In this document: one piece after another, positions 1 through 7,811 of the stretch
How positions within the stretch are numbered: the first letter of the stretch is position 1
How the letters are laid out: every line of letters starts with the position of its first letter
Assembly: GCF_001270495.1 (NCBI RefSeq)
Contig: NZ_LGUR01000015.1
Span: 1 to 15,098, forward strand
Direction: 5' to 3'
From: Streptomyces viridochromogenes
GTDB taxonomy: Bacteria; Actinomycetota; Actinomycetes; Streptomycetales; Streptomycetaceae
DNA: 15,098 nucleotides
Notes under the pieces: generated by a model
Database searches by the model: none
Told to the model about the DNA's origin: nothing
Seen by the model: only the letters and a program-made list of their open reading frames with translations
Program-made: the position numbers and the translations under genes

Positions 1-388
1 GAAACCCCCGCAGATCCGCGTGCGCCGCGAACTTGTGGACCGACCCCTCGACGACGATCCGGAACCGCTCCCGCTCCCAGACCGCCTCGTCGAACCCCCG
101 CACCAGCCGCCCGGCCTTCTTCGCCACCGACGGATGCCCGGCCGCCAGTACCCGCCGCTCCGCCTCCGCGTCCCCGAACAGCCGGGCCTTCTCCGCCATC
201 ATCCAGTGCTCGGCGGTCGCGTACGAGACGCCCGCCACCGTGAACGGCGACTCCCACCACTGGCTCAGACAGCTCGCGCTCACCCGTCCGTCCGGACGTG
301 GCCGGTGCCCCCAGAAGTGCAGATACTTGACTCTCGTCCCCGCACGGATCTCCTGGATCAGGACATCCCAAGAATCGATCTTCGCCAT
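1..388 (-). CDS. NADAR-family (YbiA-like) protein, 3' part missing at window edge
   Basis: Translating the minus strand from the ATG at 388-386 gives 129 uninterrupted residues to the window edge, so the C-terminus is missing. The protein matches the NADAR fold: LSQWWESPFTVAGVSYATAE at residues 41-60, followed by HWMMAEKARLF. The conserved Glu60-His61 pair sits in the typical T-x-E-H context, and a tryptophan (W104) precedes the K-F-AAHADLRGF segment. NADAR proteins are N-glycosidases: YbiA-type members hydrolyse riboflavin-pathway intermediates, and others remove ADP-ribose-derived modifications. Which applies here cannot be decided. The gene is divergent from the polyamine operon. No strong Shine-Dalgarno precedes the ATG. 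The frame stays open upstream with GTG codons at 409-407 and 412-410, so the start is uncertain. Family call is confident, function is not. Confidence 0.8.
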   Translation of the reverse strand, partial: MAKIDSWDVLIQEIRAGTRVKYLHFWGHRPRPDGRVSASCLSQWWESPFTVAGVSYATAEHWMMAEKARLFGDAEAERRVLAAGHPSVAKKAGRLVRGFDEAVWERERFRIVVEGSVHKFAAHADLRGF

Positions 389-460
389 GTGCCCGAGTCT
401 GACAGGCACCACCGACAATCCGTCCCTGGTTTTCAAGGCCCACTCGACACCTGGTCGACA

Positions 461-496
461 GATTCCGTCGCGTAACCAAAAGGCAACAACGGAATC
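461..496. promoter_or_regulatory. 10-bp inverted repeat, candidate operator upstream of the dehydrogenase promoter
   Basis: The arms gattccgtcg (461-470) and caacggaatc (487-496) pair at 9 of 10 positions, including an outer run of seven perfect pairs (gattccg/cggaatc). They are separated by 16 nt. The right arm ends two bases before a candidate -35 box, a usual position for an activator or repressor site. The direct repeat tcgaca at 444-449 and 455-460, one helical turn apart, lies just upstream. The binding protein is unknown; a PucR-type regulator is a guess. Confidence 0.4.
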
Positions 497-498
497 AC

Positions 499-527
499 TT
501 GTTGGAGCCTTCCTGCTCTGTCAGGAT
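499..527 (+). promoter_or_regulatory. Candidate sigma-70/HrdB-type promoter of the polyamine operon
   Basis: A TTGTTG -35 box (499-504) is followed after exactly 17 nt by CAGGAT (522-527), close to the streptomycete TTGACN/TAGGAT pattern. Transcription would begin near 534, leaving a leader of about 53 nt. The ribosome binding site GGAGGG lies at 575-580, six nucleotides before the ATG at 587. Confidence 0.45.
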
Positions 528-586
528 CGGCACTCAAATCGAGCCTGAGCCACGCCGACCCCATCTCGGGGCACGGAGGGAGCGAC

Positions 587-2122
587 ATGCACAACCCGGG
601 CACCGCCACCCCGGAACGATTCCCGGCCCAGGACCGCTTCGCGGACGGCGCGCAGTACATCGCGGGCCGGCCGGCGAAGGGGACCTCGGGGCGTACCCAT
701 GCCGTCGTCGACCCCGCCACCGGCGAGGAGGTGTACACGTACGACCTGGCCAGCACCGATGACGTCGACGCTGCCGTCGCCGCCGCGCGTACGGCCTTCC
801 CCGGCTGGGCCGCGGCCACCCCGGGCGAACGCTCCGACGCGCTGCACCGTTTCGCCGCCGTGCTCGCCGAGCGTGCCGAGGACTTCGCCCGCGCCGAGTC
901 CCTGCAGTGCGGGAAGCCGCTGAAGCTGACCCGTGAGTTCGACGTGCCGGGGACCATCGACAACACCGCCTTCTTCGCGGGCGCCGCCCGGCATCTCCAG
1001 GGGCAGTCCGCGGGGGAGTACTCCGGCGACCACACCTCGTACATCCGTCGCGAGCCCATCGGTGTCGTCGGGTCCATCGCCCCCTGGAACTACCCCCTCC
1101 AGATGGCCGCCTGGAAGGTCCTCCCCGCGATCGCCGCGGGCAACACCATCGTGCTGAAGCCGGCCGAGCTGACCCCTCTGACCTCGCTTCTCTTCGCCCA
1201 GGCCGCCACCGACGCCGGGATCCCGGACGGTGTCATCAACATCATCACCGGGACCGGCAAGGAAGCGGGCGAGCATCTCGTCGGCCATCCCGACGTCGCC
1301 ATGACCTCCTTCACCGGCTCCACGGCCGTCGGCAAGCGCGTCGCCGAGATCGCCACGGCGACCGTCAAGCGGATCCATCTCGAACTCGGCGGCAAGGCGC
1401 CCTTCGTCGTCTTCGACGACGCCGACCTGGAAGCCGCCGTCCACGGCGCTGTCGCGGGCTCGCTCATCAACACCGGGCAGGACTGCACGGCCGCCACGCG
1501 CGCGTACGTGCAGCGGCCCCTGTACGAGGAGTTCGTCGAGCGGACCGGCGCCCTCATGGAGGGCGTCCGCCTCGGTGATCCGTTCACGCCGGGCACCGAT
1601 CTCGGGCCGCTGATCTCCCACGCCCAGCGCGACCGGGTCGCCGGTTTCGTCGACCGTGCGCGTGCCTACGCGCGCGTGGTCACCGGTGGTGAGGCACCGC
1701 AGGGCGAGCTCAGGAACGGCGCGTACTACCGGCCCACCCTCGTCGCCGACGCGGCCCAGGACAGCGAGATCGTCCAGTCCGAGATCTTCGGGCCGGTCCT
1801 CGTCGTCCTGCTGTTCGACAGTGACGACGAGGGGATCCGGCTCGCCAACGACACCCCGTACGGGCTGGCGGCCTCCGCGTGGAGCCGCGACGTCTACCGG
1901 GCGAACCGCGCCACCCGCGAGATCAAGGCGGGGTGTGTGTGGGTCAACGACCACATCCCGATCATCAGCGAGATGCCGCACGGCGGCTACAAGGCGTCCG
2001 GCTTCGGCAAGGACATGTCCGCGTACTCGTTCGAGGAGTACACGCAGATCAAGCACGTCATGTTCGACAACACCGCGGTCGCCGCGAAGGACTGGCACCG
2101 CACCGTCTTCGGGGACCGATAG
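587..2122 (+). CDS. Gamma-aminobutyraldehyde dehydrogenase-type aldehyde dehydrogenase
   Basis: A full-length 511-residue NAD(P)+-dependent aldehyde dehydrogenase. Visible motifs in order are WNYP (167-170, catalytic Asn168), KPAE (191-194), FTGSTAVG (242-249, coenzyme loop), LELGGK with general base Glu266, GQDC with nucleophile Cys300, and EIFGPV (399-404). The NTGQDCTAATR context resembles E. coli PatD (YdcW), which oxidises 4-aminobutanal to GABA. A PuuC-type role on gamma-glutamyl-aminobutyraldehyde is also possible. The start is fixed by GGAGGG at 575-580. It is first in an operon with a polyamine-type ABC importer, like E. coli ydcSTUV-patD but with the dehydrogenase first. A cytoplasmic tetramer is expected from the family. 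Substrate assignment rests on context and similarity, not on a diagnostic residue. Confidence 0.88.
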   Translation: MHNPGTATPERFPAQDRFADGAQYIAGRPAKGTSGRTHAVVDPATGEEVYTYDLASTDDVDAAVAAARTAFPGWAAATPGERSDALHRFAAVLAERAEDFARAESLQCGKPLKLTREFDVPGTIDNTAFFAGAARHLQGQSAGEYSGDHTSYIRREPIGVVGSIAPWNYPLQMAAWKVLPAIAAGNTIVLKPAELTPLTSLLFAQAATDAGIPDGVINIITGTGKEAGEHLVGHPDVAMTSFTGSTAVGKRVAEIATATVKRIHLELGGKAPFVVFDDADLEAAVHGAVAGSLINTGQDCTAATRAYVQRPLYEEFVERTGALMEGVRLGDPFTPGTDLGPLISHAQRDRVAGFVDRARAYARVVTGGEAPQGELRNGAYYRPTLVADAAQDSEIVQSEIFGPVLVVLLFDSDDEGIRLANDTPYGLAASAWSRDVYRANRATREIKAGCVWVNDHIPIISEMPHGGYKASGFGKDMSAYSFEEYTQIKHVMFDNTAVAAKDWHRTVFGDR

Positions 2123-2137
2123 TCAGATCAGACAGGA

Positions 2138-2168
2138 GCGGCAGGCCGACCGACCCGCGGCCTGCCGC
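2138..2168 (+). repeat. Perfect 11-bp intercistronic stem-loop between dehydrogenase and binding-protein genes
   Basis: gcggcaggccg (2138-2148) and cggcctgccgc (2158-2168) pair perfectly across a 9-nt loop. The hairpin lies within the 72-nt gap inside the operon and no T-tract follows, so it is not a canonical intrinsic terminator. Processing, 5' protection of the downstream transporter mRNA, or partial attenuation are possible. The weak ribosome binding site of the next gene (gaaaggg, 2178-2184) starts ten bases after it. Confidence 0.6.
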
Positions 2169-2194
2169 CCTCCCTCCGAAAGGGCACCACGCGC

Positions 2195-3442
2195 ATGGAG
2201 CAGTACGAGCCCGACCGCCTCTCCCCGGCCCAGGTGGCCGCCATGCGGCGCAGCCTCCGCAACGGCCGGGCCGCCATGACCCGCCGTTCCCTGCTGCGCG
2301 CCTCCACGGGCGGCGCGCTCGCGGTGGGCGGCCTCGGGACGCTCAGCGCCTGCGGGATCCCCGCGGCCGGCAAGACCGAGGGCGGCATGTCCGCCGAGGA
2401 CCACTCGGCGAAGGAGAAGGAGGTCAGCTTCTCCAACTGGACCGAGTACATGGACGTCGATGACTCCGGCAAGCACCATCCGACGCTGGAGCAGTTCACC
2501 CGGCGGACCGGCATCAAGGTCAAGTACACCGAGGACATCAACGACAACAACGAGTTCTTCGGGAAGATCAAGCCGCAGCTCGCGGCGGGGCAGGACACCG
2601 GCCGGGACATCATCGTCCTCACCGACTGGCTCGCCGGGCGCCTCATACGCCTCGGGTGGGTCCAGAAACTGGACGCGTCCAACCTGCCGCACGCCTTCGC
2701 CAACCTGTCCCAGCAGTTCCGCGATCCCGACTGGGACCCGGGACGGGCGTACTCGTACCCCTGGCAGGGCATCTCGACGGTCATCGCCTACAACAAGAAG
2801 GCGCTCGACGGCGTCGAGGTGAAGACGGTCTCGGACCTGCTCGACAACCCCAAGCTCAAGGGCCGCGTCGGCTTCCTCACCGAGATGCGCGACACCATCG
2901 GGATGACCCTGCTCGACATGGGCAAGGACCCCGCCAAGTTCACCGACGACGACTACGACGCGGCGATCGCCCGGCTCCAGAAGGCCGTCGACAAGAAGCA
3001 GATCCGCCGGTTCACCGGCAACGACTACACCTCCGACCTCACCAGCGGCGACTTCGCCGCCTGCCTCGCCTGGGCCGGGGACGTCGTACAGCTGAAGGCC
3101 GACAGTCCGGACATCGACTTCCTCATCCCGGACAGCGGCTACATGACGTCCAGCGACAACATGCTGATCCCCAACAAGGCCCGTCACAAGACGAACGCCG
3201 AGCGGCTCATCGACTACTACTTCGAGCCGAAGCCCGCCGCCGAGCTCGCCGCCTACATCAACTACGTCTGTCCCGTGGACGGCGTGAAGGAAGAGCTTGC
3301 GAAGATCGACGAGGACGCGGCCAACAACCCGCTGATCCTCCCCGACAAGGCCATGCAGGCACAGTCCCGCGCCTTCCGCTCCCTGAGCTCGAAGGAAGAG
3401 ACGGCCTACGAAGAGAAGTTCGCGAAGCTCACAGGGGCGTGA
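2195..3442 (+). CDS. Polyamine (spermidine/putrescine-type) ABC transporter substrate-binding lipoprotein
   Basis: A 415-residue PotD/YdcS-family extracellular solute-binding protein. The N-terminus has a twin-arginine motif TRRSLL (29-34), a hydrophobic stretch, and a lipobox LSAC with Cys53. It is therefore probably exported folded by Tat and anchored outside the membrane as a lipoprotein. The mature part begins with VSFSNWTEYMDVDD, a strand typical of polyamine-binding proteins, and continues through DIIVLTDWLAGRLI and YPWQGISTVIAYNKKAL to DSGYMTSSDNMLIPNKA. It would capture putrescine or spermidine and deliver it to the two permeases encoded downstream. The ATG at 2195 has only a weak ribosome binding site (gaaaggg, 10-nt spacing). 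ATG codons at residues 17 and 28 are alternatives, and both would keep the Tat motif. The preceding gene ends 72 nt upstream. Confidence 0.88.
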   Translation: MEQYEPDRLSPAQVAAMRRSLRNGRAAMTRRSLLRASTGGALAVGGLGTLSACGIPAAGKTEGGMSAEDHSAKEKEVSFSNWTEYMDVDDSGKHHPTLEQFTRRTGIKVKYTEDINDNNEFFGKIKPQLAAGQDTGRDIIVLTDWLAGRLIRLGWVQKLDASNLPHAFANLSQQFRDPDWDPGRAYSYPWQGISTVIAYNKKALDGVEVKTVSDLLDNPKLKGRVGFLTEMRDTIGMTLLDMGKDPAKFTDDDYDAAIARLQKAVDKKQIRRFTGNDYTSDLTSGDFAACLAWAGDVVQLKADSPDIDFLIPDSGYMTSSDNMLIPNKARHKTNAERLIDYYFEPKPAAELAAYINYVCPVDGVKEELAKIDEDAANNPLILPDKAMQAQSRAFRSLSSKEETAYEEKFAKLTGA

Positions 3443-3449
3443 CCACACC

Positions 3450-4613
3450 ATGACGAACGACACCAGCGGCGACGTCCGCCTCTCCGGCATAGCCAAGACC
3501 TACGGCTCCTTCACCGCCGTACACCCGCTCGACCTGACCGTGCCACAGGGCTCCTTCTTCGCCCTGCTCGGCGCCTCCGGCTGCGGCAAGACCACCACCC
3601 TGCGCATGATCGCCGGCCTGGAGGAACCTTCCTCCGGCACCGTCCACCTCGGCGACCAGGACGTGACGGCCCTCCCGCCGTACAAGCGGCCGGTGAACAC
3701 GGTCTTCCAGTCGTACGCCCTCTTCCCGCACCTCGACATCTTCGAGAACGTCGCCTTCGGCCTGCGTCGGCGCGGCATCAAGTCGGTGAAGAAGCAGGTC
3801 GAGGACATGCTGGAGCTCGTCCAGCTCGGCGAGCAGGCCCGCAAGAAGCCGCACCAGCTCTCCGGTGGCCAGCAGCAGCGCGTCGCCGTGGCCCGCGCGC
3901 TGATCAACCACCCCAAGGTGCTCCTCCTCGACGAGCCGCTCGGCGCCCTCGACCTCAAGCTGCGCCGCCAGATGCAGCTGGAGCTCAAGCGCATCCAGAC
4001 CGAGGTCGGCATCACCTTCGTCCACGTCACGCACGACCAGGAGGAGGCCATGACGATGGCCGACACGGTCGCCGTGATGAACGCGGGCCGCGTCGAGCAG
4101 CTCGGCTCGCCGACCGACCTGTACGAGAACCCGCGCACGACGTTCGTCGCCAACTTCCTCGGCACCTCCAACTTCATCGAGGCCGAGGTCGACTCCAAGA
4201 GCGGTGACGACATCGTGCTGAAGGCGGGCGGCGGCAAGCTCGTCCTCCCCGAGGCGCGGTGCAGCGCGCCCACGGCGACCGGTGGCAAGGTGCTGGTCGG
4301 CGTCCGCCCGGAGAAGATCTCCCTCACCCCGGCCGACGACGCGGGCGAGATCCCCGAGGGCCGTAACCGCATCACCGGCAGGATCGCCGACTCCTCCTTC
4401 ATCGGCGTCTCCACGCAGTACGTCGTCGACAGCCCGGTCTGCTCCGGGTTCGAGGTCTACGCCCAGAACATCGACCGCGACTCCCGGCTCGTGCCCGGCG
4501 CCGAGGTCGTCCTGCACTGGAACCCGGCGCACACCTTCGGCCTGGATGCCGCACAGTCCCTGCTTGCTGGGACAACGGGCTCCGCGGGCATCCAGGAAGA
4601 GGCGGCGGTCTGA
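3450..4613 (+). CDS. Polyamine ABC transporter ATP-binding protein (PotA/YdcT type)
   Basis: A complete 387-residue importer ATPase. Motifs: Walker A GASGCGKT (41-48), Q-loop Gln87 within [13 protein letters not shown] signature LSGGQQQR (137-144), Walker B VLLLDEP (157-163, catalytic Glu162), D-loop GALD (165-168) and switch His195. Residues from about 235 to 360 form the C-terminal TOBE-type regulatory domain found in PotA, UgpC and MalK proteins, including [10 protein letters not shown]. It should dimerise on the cytoplasmic face of the two permeases and power uptake. It starts 7 nt after the binding-protein stop, and its own stop overlaps the next start by one base (TGATG at 4611-4615), suggesting translational coupling. 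No key residue is missing. Confidence 0.92.
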   Translation: MTNDTSGDVRLSGIAKTYGSFTAVHPLDLTVPQGSFFALLGASGCGKTTTLRMIAGLEEPSSGTVHLGDQDVTALPPYKRPVNTVFQSYALFPHLDIFENVAFGLRRRGIKSVKKQVEDMLELVQLGEQARKKPHQLSGGQQQRVAVARALINHPKVLLLDEPLGALDLKLRRQMQLELKRIQTEVGITFVHVTHDQEEAMTMADTVAVMNAGRVEQLGSPTDLYENPRTTFVANFLGTSNFIEAEVDSKSGDDIVLKAGGGKLVLPEARCSAPTATGGKVLVGVRPEKISLTPADDAGEIPEGRNRITGRIADSSFIGVSTQYVVDSPVCSGFEVYAQNIDRDSRLVPGAEVVLHWNPAHTFGLDAAQSLLAGTTGSAGIQEEAAV

Positions 4614-5542
4614 TGGCGACACTGACCGAGGCGCCACCGCCTCTGACCCCGACGGCTCCCGAGAAGAAGCCCCCGCGCAAGCGCGGCCGTCTCGTCCCGT
4701 ACTGGCTGCTGCTCCCCGGCATCCTGTGGCTGCTGGTCTTCTTCGCGCTGCCGATGATCTACCAGGCCTCCACGTCCGTGCAGACGGGCTCCCTGGAGGA
4801 GGGCTACAAGGTCACCTGGCACTTCGCCACCTACTGGGACGCGCTGTCCGAGTACTACCCGCAGTTCCTGCGCTCGGTCCTCTACGCCGGCTCGGCGACG
4901 ATCCTGTGCCTGATCCTCGGCTACCCGCTCGCGTACCTCATCGCCTTCCGCGCGGGCCGCTGGAAGAACCTGATCATGATCCTGGTGATCGCGCCGTTCT
5001 TCACCAGCTTCCTGATCCGCACCCTCGCCTGGAAGACGATCCTCGCGGACGGCGGCCCGGTCGTCGGCGCCCTCAACACGCTGCACGTCCTGGACGTCAC
5101 CAGCTGGCTCGGCATGACCTCCGGCGACCGCGTGCTGGCCACGCCGCTCGCGGTGGTGTGCGGTCTGACGTACAACTTCCTGCCGTTCATGGTCCTGCCG
5201 CTGTACACCTCGCTGGAGCGCATCGACGGCCGGCTGCACGAGGCGGCGGGCGACCTGTACGCCAAGCCGATCACCACCTTCCGCAAGGTCACCTTCCCGC
5301 TGTCGATGCCGGGGGTCGTCTCCGGCACGCTGCTGACCTTCATCCCGGCGGCCGGCGACTACGTCAACGCGGACCTGCTCGGCTCCACGGACACGCGCAT
5401 GGTCGGCAACGTCATCCAGACGCAGTTCCTGCGGATTCTGGACTATCCGACGGCCGCGGCGCTCTCCTTCATCCTCATGGCCGCCATTCTCGTCATGGTG
5501 ACGGTCTACATTCGGCGTTCCGGTACGGAGGATCTGGTTTAG
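4613..5542 (+). CDS. Polyamine ABC transporter permease 1 (PotB/YdcU type)
   Basis: A 309-residue membrane protein with a basic proline-rich cytoplasmic N-terminus (EKKPPRKRGR, 17-26). About six hydrophobic segments follow, near 29-50, 86-110, 119-137, 174-196, 228-246 and 281-300. The EAA loop that contacts the ATPase is visible at about 209-235 (HEAAGDLYAKP, then FPLSMPG), matching the family EAA-x3-G pattern. It would form half of the transmembrane channel with the next gene product. Its ATG shares one base with the preceding stop, and an aggaaga sequence at 4594-4600 is the likely ribosome binding site. The length is normal for PotB. Confidence 0.9.
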   Translation: MATLTEAPPPLTPTAPEKKPPRKRGRLVPYWLLLPGILWLLVFFALPMIYQASTSVQTGSLEEGYKVTWHFATYWDALSEYYPQFLRSVLYAGSATILCLILGYPLAYLIAFRAGRWKNLIMILVIAPFFTSFLIRTLAWKTILADGGPVVGALNTLHVLDVTSWLGMTSGDRVLATPLAVVCGLTYNFLPFMVLPLYTSLERIDGRLHEAAGDLYAKPITTFRKVTFPLSMPGVVSGTLLTFIPAAGDYVNADLLGSTDTRMVGNVIQTQFLRILDYPTAAALSFILMAAILVMVTVYIRRSGTEDLV

Positions 5543-6343
5543 ATGGCCTTCGTCAATTGGCTCAAGCGCAATCTCGTCGTCATCGCGGGACTGCTGACGC
5601 TCGCTTATCTCCTGCTGCCGAACCTCGTCGTCACGATCTTCTCCTTCAACAAACCGAAGGGGCGCTTCAACTACGAATGGCAGGAGTTCTCCACGGCCGC
5701 CTGGCAGGACCCGTGCGGAGTCTCCGATCTGTGCGGATCGCTGTCCCTCAGCCTCCAGATCGCCTTCTGGGCGACCCTCGGCGCCACGCTCCTGGGCACG
5801 ATGATCGCCTTCGCGCTGGTCCGCTACCGCTTCCGCGCGCGCGGCGCCGTGAACTCGCTGATCTTCCTGCCGATGGCGATGCCCGAGGTCGTCATGGCGG
5901 CCTCGCTGCTCACCCTGTTCCTCAACATGGGCGCCCAGCTCGGCTTCTGGACGATCCTCATCGCCCACATCATGTTCTGCCTGAGCTTCGTCGTGACGGC
6001 GGTGAAGGCGCGCGTGATGTCGATGGACCCGCGGCTGGAACAGGCCGCCCAGGACCTGTACGCCGGCCCGGTCCAGACGTTCGTCCGGGTCACCCTGCCG
6101 ATCGCCGCCCCCGGAATCGCGGCGGGCGCGCTACTCGCCTTCGCGCTCTCCTTCGACGATTTCATCATCACCAATTTCAACGCGGGTTCCACCGTCACCT
6201 TCCCGATGTTCGTCTGGGGATCGGCGCAGCGCGGAACGCCCGTTCAGATCAATGTCATCGGTACGGCCATGTTCGTCGTCGCCGTACTGTTCGTCCTGGC
6301 CTCCATGGTCATCGGAAGCCGCCGTAACAAGCAAAAGGCATAA
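5543..6343 (+). CDS. Polyamine ABC transporter permease 2 (PotC/YdcV type)
   Basis: A 266-residue permease with hydrophobic segments near 9-33, 70-94, 104-127, 132-153, 188-202 and 238-258. The EAA loop reads EQAAQDLYAGP (166-176) followed by LPIAAPG, and SFDDFIIT (203-210) is characteristic of PotC-type permeases. It would pair with the preceding permease. The ATG directly follows the TAG of the upstream gene with no spacer; GGAGGA at 5527-5532, inside the upstream gene, is the ribosome binding site. An external loop has two close cysteines (Cys58, Cys64), which could form a disulfide. The 5' and 3' ends use noticeably more A/T-ending codons than the middle. Confidence 0.9.
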   Translation: MAFVNWLKRNLVVIAGLLTLAYLLLPNLVVTIFSFNKPKGRFNYEWQEFSTAAWQDPCGVSDLCGSLSLSLQIAFWATLGATLLGTMIAFALVRYRFRARGAVNSLIFLPMAMPEVVMAASLLTLFLNMGAQLGFWTILIAHIMFCLSFVVTAVKARVMSMDPRLEQAAQDLYAGPVQTFVRVTLPIAAPGIAAGALLAFALSFDDFIITNFNAGSTVTFPMFVWGSAQRGTPVQINVIGTAMFVVAVLFVLASMVIGSRRNKQKA

Positions 6344-6365
6344 GCCCCTGTAGGGAGTTGAAATC

Positions 6366-7793
6366 ATGGCCCCGAGCGCCATGAGTTCTGGCAATCACTG
6401 GACGAAGGCACTCTCCGACGCCCAGCCGGTCCCGTACTGGCTGGACGACCCCGGCCGACCCCGCCCCGAGCCCGCGCTCACCACGGCCGAGACCTGCGAT
6501 CTGCTGGTCGTCGGCGGCGGCTACAGCGGACTGTGGAGCGCGCTCATCGCCAAGGAGCGCGACCCGCAGCGGGATGTCGTCCTGCTCGAAGGCCGCGAGG
6601 TGGGCTGGGCCGCCTCCGGCCGCAACGGCGGCTTCTGCGCCGCCTCCCTCACCCACGGTCTGCCCAACGGGCTCACCCGCTGGCCGGACGAGATCCACCA
6701 GCTGGAGGAGCTGGGCGCCCGCAACCTCGACGGGATCGAGAAGGCGGTCGCCCGCTACTCCCTGGACTGCGACTTCGAGCGCACGGGCGAGGTCGACGTC
6801 GCCACCGAGACCTACCAGGCGTGGGAACTGCGCGACTGGTACGAGGAGTTGAGGGGGAAGGGCCTCGCCGACGGGGTCGAGTTCCTGGACGCCGAGGCCG
6901 TCCGGGCGCAGGTCGACTCACCGACGTTCCAGGCGGGCCTCTACGACCGCCGGGGCGTCGCCATGGTCAACCCGGCCAAGCTGGCGTGGGGCCTGAAGCA
7001 GGCGTGCCTCGACCTGGGCGTCCGCATCTACGAGCACACCCCGGCCCTCACCCTGAAGCCGTACGGCGCCGGCATGGCCGTACGCACCCCCTACGGCCAG
7101 GTCCGCGCCCGCAAGGTCGCGCTCGGCACCAACATCTTCCCCAGCCTGGTCAAGCGCGTCCGCGCCTACACCGTCCCGGTCTACGACTACGCCCTGATGA
7201 CCGAGCCCCTCACCGAGGACCAGCTCGCGTCGATCGGCTGGAAGAACCGCCAGGGCCTGGGGGACTCGGCCAACCAGTTCCACTATTTCCGTCTCTCCGC
7301 CGACAACCGCATCCTGTGGGGCGGCTACGACGCCATCTACCAGTACGGCGGCCGGGTGCGGGCCGAGTACGACGACCGCCCGGAGACGTACGCCAAGCTC
7401 GCAGGGCACTTCTTCACCTGCTTCCCGCAGCTGGAGGGCATCCGGTTCACGCACGCGTGGGGCGGCGCGATCGACACCTGCTCGCGCTTCTCGGCGTTCT
7501 TCGGGACCGCCCACCAGGGCAGGGTGGCGTACGCGGCGGGCTTCACGGGCCTTGGTGTGGGCGCCACGCGCTTCGGTGCGGACGTGATGCTGGACCTGCT
7601 CGCGGGGGAGTCCACCGAGCGGACGCGGCTCGAAATGGTCCGCAAGAAGCCGCTCCCCTTCCCGCCGGAGCCCTTCGCCTGGACGGGCATCGCGCTCACC
7701 AAGTGGTCGCTGGCCCGGGCCGACGCGCACGGCGGGCGGCGCAACCTGTGGCTGAAGACGATGGACCGGCTCGGCCTCGGTTTCGACAGCTGA
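6366..7793 (+). CDS. FAD-dependent amine oxidase of the PuuB/D-amino-acid oxidase family
   Basis: A 475-residue flavoprotein with an N-terminal Rossmann motif VVGGGYSG (48-55). It has the flavin-contact segment ASGRNGGF (83-90) and the C-terminal FAD closure AGFTGLGVG (391-399) typical of the DAO superfamily. WGGAIDTC (365-372) resembles the active-site region of gamma-glutamylputrescine oxidases. The predicted reaction is oxidative deamination of gamma-glutamylputrescine or a related amine, giving an aldehyde, ammonia and H2O2. The aldehyde would then go to the dehydrogenase encoded first in the operon. The start is supported by AGGGAG at 6352-6357, eight bases before the ATG and 22 nt after the permease gene. 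It is about 50 residues longer than E. coli PuuB, mainly at the two ends. Other DAO-family substrates cannot be excluded. Confidence 0.82.
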   Translation: MAPSAMSSGNHWTKALSDAQPVPYWLDDPGRPRPEPALTTAETCDLLVVGGGYSGLWSALIAKERDPQRDVVLLEGREVGWAASGRNGGFCAASLTHGLPNGLTRWPDEIHQLEELGARNLDGIEKAVARYSLDCDFERTGEVDVATETYQAWELRDWYEELRGKGLADGVEFLDAEAVRAQVDSPTFQAGLYDRRGVAMVNPAKLAWGLKQACLDLGVRIYEHTPALTLKPYGAGMAVRTPYGQVRARKVALGTNIFPSLVKRVRAYTVPVYDYALMTEPLTEDQLASIGWKNRQGLGDSANQFHYFRLSADNRILWGGYDAIYQYGGRVRAEYDDRPETYAKLAGHFFTCFPQLEGIRFTHAWGGAIDTCSRFSAFFGTAHQGRVAYAAGFTGLGVGATRFGADVMLDLLAGESTERTRLEMVRKKPLPFPPEPFAWTGIALTKWSLARADAHGGRRNLWLKTMDRLGLGFDS

Positions 7794-7811
7794 GGTCGGC
7801 TCAGGCTCGAA

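Noticed and set aside
521..2098. 525-codon minus-strand open frame opposite the aldehyde dehydrogenase gene
   Set aside because: The plus strand carries the complete set of aldehyde dehydrogenase catalytic motifs. The antisense product has no recognisable domain.
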